Shown piece by piece: positions 1 through 5,620 of a stretch of 11,261 nt of DNA (position 1 is its first letter; each line of letters begins with the position of its first letter). Source of the DNA: Christiangramia sp. (GTDB lineage: Bacteria > Bacteroidota > Bacteroidia > Flavobacteriales > Flavobacteriaceae); assembly GCA_024635735.1 (NCBI GenBank), contig JAGXII010000135.1:1-11261 (forward strand), given 5' to 3'. A program made the translations under genes and the position numbers. A model generated the notes under the pieces. That model searched no databases, was not told the origin of the DNA, and saw only the letters and a list, made by a program, of their open reading frames with translations.

Positions 1-85
1 TCCCGGCCAGATATTCTTTACAATCTTCATCGGTTTTGAACCGATCAGTGAACTCTAGGAGATTTTGACCCTTGAAAATATTCAT
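1..85 (-). CDS. IS1595-family transposase, N-terminal fragment (runs off left edge)
   Basis: Reading leftward from an ATG at 85-83, an open frame of 28 codons continues past the window edge. The peptide starts MNIFKGQNLLEF and continues TDRFKTDEDCKEYLAG. The 'F.TDEDCKEYLA' stretch is the segment just before the zinc-ribbon in IS1595 (ISXO2-like) transposases, and the MNIFKGQNL start is typical of Bacteroidetes members. The zinc ribbon and the catalytic DDE-type domain would lie beyond the window, so I cannot say whether the element is intact. No terminal inverted repeat or target duplication could be recognised between 86 and 153, so the outer end of the element is not placed. The neighbouring DUF2853 gene is decayed, which fits a region tolerant of insertions. 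Family assignment is from memory of the N-terminal signature only. Confidence 0.72.
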   Translation of the reverse strand, partial: MNIFKGQNLLEFTDRFKTDEDCKEYLAG

Positions 86-153
86 ATTATACCTAATTTT
101 ATTGACTTTTATGATATGAATTTAAATACTTACCTCTTAAAAATAAAATGATT

Positions 154-497
154 ATGAGTAAACCTGATGAAAAAGTAGGTAAATACCTTGATGATTTAAA
201 GTCAAAAGTTGGCGAAAGTAATCCGGATGTTGATCTGTTAAGAAAGATTACTGAATCTATGTGACCAGGTATTTATAATGCCGATGCTGAAACCATTGCT
301 TCCACCAGCAAGTAAGAGGTAAAAACAGTAAAAGGAATTTTGTAATGAAAAAACCTGGCGTTACAGACGAAGCTAAGGCCAATGAGGCTATTAATCAGGT
401 ATTAGAGAAATATGGAAAATCGAACAGGAATAAATACCGGGTGGTTGTGTACTATCTTCTCACCAAACATTTCGGGAAAGAAGATTTGTTTAAATAA
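154..497 (+). pseudogene. Degenerate DUF2853 family gene (two stops and a frameshift)
   Basis: Read from the ATG at 154, the frame gives a DUF2853-like start (MSKPDEKVGKYLDDLKSKVG). It reaches TGA at 262-264 inside what should be a 'LGPxIYNADAET' motif (here ESM-stop-PGIYNADAET), then TAA at 313-315 and TAA at 343-345. From the ATG at 345 a second frame gives the family's C-terminal half, with KYGKSNRNKYRVVVYYLL followed by TKHFGKEDLFK and a stop at 495-497. Restoring one base near 334-342 joins the halves: VKG, then N-F-V-M-K-K in place of I-L-stop. The lesions are thus two nonsense changes (probably GGA to TGA, and a sense codon to TAA) and one single-base deletion. The intact protein would be about 114 residues, the usual size for this small cytoplasmic family of unknown function. 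Three independent lesions make sequencing error an unlikely explanation, though not an impossible one. The intrinsic terminator downstream is still intact. Confidence 0.85.
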
Positions 498-521
498 TTT
501 TTCCAGAAAAAAGTAGTTGAG

Positions 522-557
522 TCCGTTTTTGGGATATTACCATAAACGGATTTTTTT
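522..557 (+). terminator. Rho-independent terminator after the DUF2853 pseudogene
   Basis: An 11-bp stem with one T-T mismatch (TCCGTTTTTGG paired with CCATAAACGGA) encloses a 7-nt loop and is followed directly by seven T residues. It lies 24 bp after the last stop of the pseudogene and just before the cvfB promoter, so it separates the two units. Confidence 0.8.
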
Positions 558-572
558 ATATATGATTAAGCC

Positions 573-580
573 TATCTTTG
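573..580 (+). promoter_or_regulatory. Bacteroidetes-type -7 promoter element for the S1-domain gene
   Basis: TATCTTTG matches the Bacteroidetes -7 consensus TAnnTTTG exactly. It lies 19 bp before the ATG at 600, implying a leader of only about a dozen bases. No clear TTG is seen at the expected -33 position; that stretch is the T-tract and AT-rich sequence just after the terminator. The leader AAGCAAAAATTTTGATGT has no Shine-Dalgarno, which is normal for this phylum. Confidence 0.6.
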
Positions 581-599
581 TAAGCAAAAATTTTGATGT

Positions 600-1439
600 A
601 TGATTCAGTTAGGGGAATTTCATGATTTAATTATAATTAGGGAAACCGATCACGGGGTTTATCTTGAAAATGAAGAGGGAGATGAAGTTCTTCTTCCAAA
701 TAAGTATGTTCCCGAAACCTGGATGGTACATGATAAAATAAGGGTATTTGTATATCTGGATCATGACGAACGTCCGGTTGCTACCACACTTAAACCAAGA
801 TTGAAACTGGATCAGTTTGGCATGTTACCCTGCGTTGAAGTTACAAAATTTGGCGCTTTTCTGGACTGGGGATTGGAGAAGCATTTATTTGTTTCTTTTA
901 AGGAGCAGGTAGTACCTATGAGGCCTGGAGAAAAATATCTGGTGTTTTGCTATCTGGATCTGGAAACCGACAGGCTTGCAGCCTCCTCGAAAGTCCATGC
1001 TTTTTTGGATAATTCCACGCTTACCGTAGAGCCTTTTGAAGAAGTAGATCTGCTGGTGAGTAATGAAACCGACCTGGGATTTAACGTAATTATTAATCAG
1101 CTACACCTCGGGCTTATATACCATGATGAAGTTTTTAAACCACTCAAAATCGGGGATGCTTTAAAAGGTTTTATTAAAAAAATCAGGGAAGACAATAAGA
1201 TAGATATAATGCTTCAGCGACCTGGTTATCGCAGTATTGAACCTAATGCACAAAAGATTCTCGATAAACTGAAAGCCGCTGGTGGCTTTATAGATCTTAC
1301 AGATAAATCTGATCCCGACGAGATCAAGAACAGGTTACAAATGAGTAAGAAAAGCTTTAAAAAAGCTGCAGGGAGTCTTTATAAAAACCGGATTATTGAA
1401 ATTAAAGAAGACGGCTTACATTTAAAAGAAGATCAATAA
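600..1439 (+). CDS. cvfB: CvfB/YitL-type S1 RNA-binding protein
   Basis: A 279-residue cytoplasmic protein with the layout of the CvfB family: three S1-like OB-fold domains and a C-terminal winged helix. The first S1-like domain is about residues 1-65 (includes GVYLENEEGDEVLLPNKYVP). The second is about 70-132 and has the clearest S1 core, 'VTKFGAFLDWGLEKHLFV' at 81-98. The third, more divergent one is about 145-206. The winged helix is about 213-275 and has the repeated Lys-rich helix 'MSKKSFKKAAGSLYK'. CvfB in Firmicutes binds RNA and affects virulence-factor expression; the role in Bacteroidetes is not established, so RNA binding is the only safe inference. The ATG at 600 is preceded by a near-ideal -7 element, and the length is typical. 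The stop at 1437-1439 overlaps the end of the convergent secreted-protein gene by 7 bp, leaving no room for a separate terminator. Confidence 0.87.
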   Translation: MIQLGEFHDLIIIRETDHGVYLENEEGDEVLLPNKYVPETWMVHDKIRVFVYLDHDERPVATTLKPRLKLDQFGMLPCVEVTKFGAFLDWGLEKHLFVSFKEQVVPMRPGEKYLVFCYLDLETDRLAASSKVHAFLDNSTLTVEPFEEVDLLVSNETDLGFNVIINQLHLGLIYHDEVFKPLKIGDALKGFIKKIREDNKIDIMLQRPGYRSIEPNAQKILDKLKAAGGFIDLTDKSDPDEIKNRLQMSKKSFKKAAGSLYKNRIIEIKEDGLHLKEDQ

Positions 1440-1879
1440 GAAAGCCTGTAAAAAGGCGATCCTGAACGAAGCCTGTAAATACTGCGATTATAAGGATCCA
1501 GGATTGGAGCTACATAAGGATTTATATATGTGTCTCTTTGTCTTTGATCAGCATTGCCAGTAATTTCAAAAATCCTTTTTTCCTTTCTTTCACGACCCGG
1601 GAGTGGAGATCCGAGATTTACTGTCCGCTGAGTTTTCTTGGAATTAATATCATCCATTACAGCAAGCATATCAATTTGCTGTTTTTTATTCTGATCTACA
1701 TTCAGGAAAGTACCATCTGGTAAATTGAAATCTGAATCCATCTGCCAGTTAAAGGCGAAATCTTTCCAGGTAGTTTCAATTCCGCGGTTACCTATTTCAA
1801 AATCCTTTCGGTCCCAGTATTCCTGGGCGCTAACGGTGCCGTTCAAAATTAATAGGAATAAAAATAACCTGAATTTCAT
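1433..1879 (-). CDS. Small secreted protein of unknown function
   Basis: I do not recognise this family. The frame is open from 1942, but the ATG at 1879 is preferred. It gives a clear Sec signal peptide (MKFRLFLFLLILNGTVSAQ, likely cut after Ala18 in V-S-A) and is preceded by the purine-rich AAAGAAGAACA. The protein is then 148 residues. The mature part (about 130 residues) is polar, with no further membrane segment and no cysteine, so it is not a lipoprotein. It has a Trp-rich N-terminal part (YWDRKDFEIG, TTWKDFAFNW), a charged centre (GRERKEKRIFEI) and a Tyr/Arg/Pro-rich tail ending SPFYRLSY. A periplasmic or surface location is inferred from the signal peptide. It is transcribed away from menB across a 233-bp AT-rich gap, and its 3' end overlaps the end of cvfB by 7 bp. 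It is probably real because the signal peptide and frame are coherent over the full length. Confidence 0.7.
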   Translation of the reverse strand: MKFRLFLFLLILNGTVSAQEYWDRKDFEIGNRGIETTWKDFAFNWQMDSDFNLPDGTFLNVDQNKKQQIDMLAVMDDINSKKTQRTVNLGSPLPGRERKEKRIFEITGNADQRQRDTYINPYVAPILDPYNRSIYRLRSGSPFYRLSY

Positions 1880-2088
1880 TGTTCTTCTTTCATCTAAATT
1901 ATCAAAAATGATGCAAACTGTGTACTTCAATTCATTTTTCATGACAAAAAAAGAAAAAATACTGATAGGTTCTATGCTAAAAGCATTAATTGTTTTTGGT
2001 TTCCCTTAAACTGAAGTATTTAAGTGATAATTGGAATTTTAATTAAAAGGCTTTTTTATCAGAGCTTTTCGATGTGAACCGAAAGCTT

Positions 2089-2096
2089 TATTTTTA
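2089..2096 (+). promoter_or_regulatory. Possible -7 element for menB
   Basis: TATTTTTA matches TAnnTTTG at all positions but the last. It lies 17 bp before the preferred menB ATG at 2113. Only a weak TTTTC stands at the -33 distance. If it is used, transcription would begin downstream of the alternative upstream ATG at 2074, supporting the shorter protein. Confidence 0.3.
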
Positions 2097-2112
2097 CTCC
2101 AAAATAACTCTA

Positions 2113-2952
2113 ATGGCTAAAATAGACTGGAAAACTGTAAAGGAATACGAGGATATTACCTATAAAAAATCAAACGGAGTAGCGCGAATAGCTTTCAATA
2201 GGCCGGATATTCGAAATGCCTTCCGTCCTAAAACTACTTCAGAATTGCTTGATGCCTTTCGTGATGCCCACGAGGACACTTCTATTGGAGTTGTACTGTT
2301 ATCGGGGGAAGGTCCTTCTTCTAAAGACGGAAAATGGGCATTTTGTAGCGGAGGTGATCAAAAGGCACGTGGCCACCAGGGATATGTGGGAGATGATGGT
2401 TATCACAGGTTGAATATTCTTGAAGTTCAACGACTCATTCGGTTTATGCCTAAAGCAGTTATTGCTGTAGTACCGGGCTGGGCTGTTGGTGGAGGACATA
2501 GTTTACACGTAGTTTGTGATCTCACTCTCGCGAGTAAAGAAAATGCTGTTTTCAAACAAACAGATGCCGATGTTACCAGTTTCGATGCAGGATATGGATC
2601 GGCTTATTTGGCCAAAATGGTAGGGCAGAAGAAAGCAAGGGAGATTTTCTTTTTAGGCCGAAATTATTCAGCACAGGAGGCTTTTGACATGGGAATGGTA
2701 AACGCGGTGATTCCTCATACCGAACTGGAAGATACGGCGTATGAATGGGCACAGGAAATCCTGGCGAAATCACCAACTTCTATTAAAATGCTGAAATTTT
2801 CGATGAACCTTACAGACGATGGAATGGTAGGGCAGCAGGTTTTTGCCGGAGAGGCTACCCGACTTGCTTATATGACCGATGAAGCTAAAGAGGGAAGGGA
2901 CGCATTTCTGGAAAAAAGAAAACCAAATTTCGAAAAGAAATGGATTCCTTAG
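2113..2952 (+). CDS. menB: 1,4-dihydroxy-2-naphthoyl-CoA synthase (MenB)
   Basis: Crotonase-fold enzyme that closes the ring of o-succinylbenzoyl-CoA to give 1,4-dihydroxy-2-naphthoyl-CoA in menaquinone biosynthesis, the quinone used by Flavobacteria. It acts in the cytoplasm, normally as a hexamer. The start at 2113 (MAKIDWKTVKEY) gives 279 residues, the usual length. An in-frame ATG at 2074 would add 13 residues atypical of the family. Visible marks are the oxyanion/CoA loop CSGGDQKARG (78-87), the second loop PGWAVGGGHSL (121-131), and the MenB-specific segment KQTDADVTSFDAGYGSAYLA (148-167). The C-terminal LAYMTDEAKEGRDAFLEKR (251-269) supplies the conserved Tyr253. Asp151, Ser156, Asp158 and Tyr253 match the M. 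tuberculosis Asp185/Ser190/Asp192/Tyr287 set with a constant offset of 34. Asp151 makes this a type II, bicarbonate-independent MenB. No other men genes are in the window. A perfect hairpin follows 28 bp after the stop. Confidence 0.95.
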   Translation: MAKIDWKTVKEYEDITYKKSNGVARIAFNRPDIRNAFRPKTTSELLDAFRDAHEDTSIGVVLLSGEGPSSKDGKWAFCSGGDQKARGHQGYVGDDGYHRLNILEVQRLIRFMPKAVIAVVPGWAVGGGHSLHVVCDLTLASKENAVFKQTDADVTSFDAGYGSAYLAKMVGQKKAREIFFLGRNYSAQEAFDMGMVNAVIPHTELEDTAYEWAQEILAKSPTSIKMLKFSMNLTDDGMVGQQVFAGEATRLAYMTDEAKEGRDAFLEKRKPNFEKKWIP

Positions 2953-2980
2953 ACTGAAGTTAAAATCATAAAGCACTATT

Positions 2981-3021
2981 AACAACAAAGCCATGAGTTT
3001 CTCATGGCTTTGTTGTTTTAT
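2981..3021 (+). terminator. Strong terminator between convergent menB and E1 genes
   Basis: A perfect 17-bp stem (AACAACAAAGCCATGAG and its exact complement) with a 3-nt loop TTT spans 2981-3017. On the plus strand it ends in GTTGTTTTATTT, serving menB. It is 16 bp from the stop of the convergent dehydrogenase gene. On the minus strand the same stem ends in TTTGTTGTTAATAG, so it could act in both directions, less strongly on minus. Confidence 0.88.
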
Positions 3022-3032
3022 TTAAGTTTAGT

Positions 3033-5432
3033 TTATCTCAATTTCGGATATTTTTCAGGATCGGTTTCGTGCATGATGCTGTAGACTTTCTCAAAAATAT
3101 CTTCCGGTGAAGGTTTTGAAAAATAATCCCCATCGGTTCCATATGCCGGCCTGTGTTCTTTTGCCGTCAGGGTTTGAGGTTTACTATCTAAAAACATATA
3201 AGCATTTTGTTCGTCCAGTATTTTTTGAAGAATAAATGCTGAAGCTCCTCCGGGTACATCCTCGTCTATAACTAATAACCGATTTGTTTTCTCAATACTT
3301 TTTACAATATCATGATTCAAATCAAACGGAAGTAAAGATTGTATATCTATCACCTCTGCGTCAATATCTACTTCATTTAACTCCTTGGCTACATCTTCAA
3401 CCATTCTAAGCGTTGAACCATAAGAAACCAAAGTAATATCTTTTCCTTCTTTAACGGTTTCAGTTACTCCAATTGGAGTCTTAAACTCACCAAGGTTAAC
3501 CGGCATTTTTTCTTTCAGCCTGTATGCGTTAAGGCATTCTATGATAAGAGCAGGCGTATCCAGATCAAGTAACTGATTGTAAAAACCAGCGGCTTTCGTC
3601 ATATTTCTTGGAACAAGAATATACATTCCTCTAAGTAGATTAAGAAGTCCTCCCATTTGGGAACCGCTATGCCAGATACCTTCTAATCTGTGCCCGCGTG
3701 TTCTTACAATAAGTGGAGCTTTTTGTTTTCCCTTAGTTCTATAGTGCAGGGTGGAAAGATCATCGCTCATGGTTTGGAGACAATACATCACATAATCCAA
3801 ATATTGAATTTCAGCGATAGGTCTCAGGCCTCGCATAGCCATTCCAATTCCCTGTCCTAAAATAGTAGATTCGCGTATCCCTGTATCTGAAATTCTATAT
3901 CTTCCAAATTTCTTCTGAAGCCCTTCCAGTCCCTGGTTTACGTCACCAATTTCTCCGGAATCTTCACCGAAAATAAGCGTTTCAGGACGGGTGCTAAAAA
4001 TGGTATCAAAATTATCTCTTAATATAATTCTTGCATCAACCGCTTCAGCTTTGTCATCATATTCCGGCAGGATCTCGGTGAATGTATTTTCTTCTATATA
4101 AAGATGTGATCCATAATCACTTTCAGTCTGTTCAGAATAGTTTTCCAGCCAGTTTATAATAGCGGTTTTTTCTTCTGATTTTTCCCCGATAAGATATCTT
4201 AAGGTTTGGCGGCATGCCGCTACAAGATCTTTTTTCAGGGGTTCCCGGTTTCCGGAAACTTCTTTTTTTATGGAATTGATAAAATTTCCGTTTACGCTTG
4301 AAGAGGCAGCATTTTCGAGAATTTTAATCACTTCTTTTTTCTTATTTAAAGTAGGCTGGAGGTATGCGCTCCAGGCGTTTTGTTTGGCCGTACGGACTTC
4401 TTTTTTGATTTGTTTTTCAAGCTCTTCTAATTCTTCTTCAGTAGAAAAATTATTTTCCACGATCCACTGGCGAAATTTCAGATTACAATCATGTTCCTTT
4501 TCCCAGGTTAATCGTTCTTCACTTTTATATCTTTCATGCGATCCGGAGGTGGAGTGCCCCTGCGGTTGCGTTAATTCTTCTACATGAATGAGAACAGGAG
4601 AGTGTTCACGTCTCGCTATTTGCGATGCCTTCTCATAAGTGTCAACCAGAGTGGGATAGTCCCATCCGTTGACCACAAAAATTTCATATCCCTTGGAATC
4701 CTCATCTCTTTGAAATCCTTTCAGGACTTCTGAAATACTCTGTTTTGTGGTTTGATACCTTGCGTGAACAGAGATTCCATAATCATCATCCCATACATTT
4801 ATCACCATTGGCACCTGTAGTACACCTGCAGCATTGATGGTCTCCCAAAAATGGCCTTCACTTGTACTGGCATTTCCAATAGTTCCCCAGGCAATTTCAT
4901 TACCATTATTGCTGAATTTTTCAGAATTTATTCCTTCAACATTCCGGTAGATTTTAGAAGCCTGTGCGAGTCCTAATAATCTTGGCATTTGTCCGGCTGT
5001 GGGAGAAATATCGGCACTGGAATTTTTTTGTTCCATCAAATTTTTCCATTCTCCATTTTCATCCAGACTGTGGGTCATAAAATGCCCGCCCATCTGTCTT
5101 CCTGCAGACATAGGTTCATTATCGATATTAGTATCTGCATACAAACCGGCGAAAAATTGTTCGGGAGTTAGTTCATTTATGGCCATCATAAAAGTCTGGT
5201 CACGATAATATCCAGACCTGAAATCTCCATTTTTAAAAGATTTGGCCATTGCTAATTGCGGAACTTCTTTTCCATCTCCAAAAATCCCAAATTTCGCTTT
5301 CCCGGTCAGAACCTCGCGCCTACCAAGAAGACTACATTCCCTGCTGGTGACAGCAGTACGGTAATCTTCGAGAACCTGAGATTTAAATTCGTCAAAAGAA
5401 ATTGAATTTTCAGTTTGTGTTTCGCTTTGCAT
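3033..5432 (-). CDS. Fused alpha/beta E1 component of a 2-oxoacid dehydrogenase
   Basis: A thiamine-diphosphate enzyme that decarboxylates a 2-oxoacid and passes the acyl group to a lipoyl E2; cytoplasmic. The 799-residue chain joins E1 alpha (about 15-300) to E1 beta (about 465-790) through a charged, partly coiled-coil linker (about 305-460, with TEEELEELEKQIKKEV). Alpha marks: YYRDQT (75-80), MGGHFMTH (114-121), the ThDP motif GNASTSEGHFWE (186-197) and the loop GHSTSGSHERY (292-302). Beta marks: FGEDSGEIGDVNQG (488-501), SDTGIRES with the cofactor-activating Glu521, and GIWHSGSQ with catalytic His588. The ThDP motif is unusual: metal-binding Asp is Asn187 and the later Asn is Asp216, two before Tyr218. 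Substrate cannot be read from sequence; branched-chain 2-oxoacids are the usual annotation, pyruvate is possible. Database copies named 'tungsten formylmethanofuran dehydrogenase' are misannotated. Start 5432 (MQSETQ) is chosen because a promoter lies between it and upstream in-frame starts at 5483; 5438 is an alternative. No E2 or E3 gene is in the window. Confidence 0.88.
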   Translation of the reverse strand: MQSETQTENSISFDEFKSQVLEDYRTAVTSRECSLLGRREVLTGKAKFGIFGDGKEVPQLAMAKSFKNGDFRSGYYRDQTFMMAINELTPEQFFAGLYADTNIDNEPMSAGRQMGGHFMTHSLDENGEWKNLMEQKNSSADISPTAGQMPRLLGLAQASKIYRNVEGINSEKFSNNGNEIAWGTIGNASTSEGHFWETINAAGVLQVPMVINVWDDDYGISVHARYQTTKQSISEVLKGFQRDEDSKGYEIFVVNGWDYPTLVDTYEKASQIARREHSPVLIHVEELTQPQGHSTSGSHERYKSEERLTWEKEHDCNLKFRQWIVENNFSTEEELEELEKQIKKEVRTAKQNAWSAYLQPTLNKKKEVIKILENAASSSVNGNFINSIKKEVSGNREPLKKDLVAACRQTLRYLIGEKSEEKTAIINWLENYSEQTESDYGSHLYIEENTFTEILPEYDDKAEAVDARIILRDNFDTIFSTRPETLIFGEDSGEIGDVNQGLEGLQKKFGRYRISDTGIRESTILGQGIGMAMRGLRPIAEIQYLDYVMYCLQTMSDDLSTLHYRTKGKQKAPLIVRTRGHRLEGIWHSGSQMGGLLNLLRGMYILVPRNMTKAAGFYNQLLDLDTPALIIECLNAYRLKEKMPVNLGEFKTPIGVTETVKEGKDITLVSYGSTLRMVEDVAKELNEVDIDAEVIDIQSLLPFDLNHDIVKSIEKTNRLLVIDEDVPGGASAFILQKILDEQNAYMFLDSKPQTLTAKEHRPAYGTDGDYFSKPSPEDIFEKVYSIMHETDPEKYPKLR

Positions 5433-5452
5433 GAACATAAATTTGAATGAAA

Positions 5453-5483
5453 CAATTGTAACGAAAACTATCATTAAATACAA
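5453..5483 (-). promoter_or_regulatory. Bacteroidetes-type promoter for the E1 gene
   Basis: On the minus strand TTG (5483-5481), a 20-bp spacer and TACAATTG (5460-5453) fit the -33/-7 layout with one mismatch to TAnnTTTG. The -7 element ends 20 bp before the ATG at 5432. It overlaps the longer reading frame, so that frame's upstream start would not be on the transcript. Confidence 0.5.
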
Positions 5484-5578
5484 TTCATCATTTCGAAGAA
5501 TAATTGCTAATAATGTAATTTTAACCTTTATTTATTATTTATATCAAAAAGAAACGGCTGACTATTAAGAATTTGTTG

Positions 5579-5609
5579 AAAATAATGAAATCCCAATAAG
5601 GATTTGGGA
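5579..5609 (-). terminator. Probable terminator after the M1-like barrel gene
   Basis: On the minus strand a 6-bp stem TCCCAA/TTGGGA with a 7-nt loop is followed by TTTCATTATTTT. It begins 12 bp after the stop codon at 5621. The stem is short but GC-balanced and well placed. Confidence 0.55.
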
Positions 5610-5620
5610 ATAACATAATT

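Noticed and set aside
262..264. In-frame TGA in the DUF2853 gene considered as selenocysteine or programmed recoding.
   Set aside because: The family has a glycine in this LGP motif, there is no recoding hairpin, and further stops and a frameshift follow; simple decay explains it.
130..322. A 10-base inverted match, TTACCTCTTA (130-139) and TAAGAGGTAA (313-322), considered as ends of a small mobile element.
   Set aside because: The right copy is inside recognisable DUF2853 coding sequence (codons of the E-V-K segment), there is no flanking duplication, and ten AT-rich bases can match by chance.
1974..1986. Small hairpin ATGCT-AAA-AGCAT followed by a T-rich stretch in the divergent region before menB.
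   Set aside because: There is no plus-strand gene before it to terminate, and a 5-bp stem in AT-rich DNA is expected by chance.
1725..2009. Plus-strand open frame of 94 codons opposite the secreted-protein gene and its upstream region.
   Set aside because: The opposite strand carries a coherent signal peptide and start; this frame has no domain and ends in intergenic sequence.
4270..4587. Plus-strand open frame of 105 codons inside the E1 gene.
   Set aside because: It is antisense to conserved E1 coding sequence, has no promoter or family likeness, and its composition is that of the complement of the real gene.
5433..5483. Extended N-terminus of the E1 protein (17 hydrophobic residues, MYLMIVFVTIVSFKFMF), which could look like a membrane anchor.
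   Set aside because: The region contains a well-spaced promoter, and E1 enzymes are cytoplasmic; the sequence is most simply untranslated.
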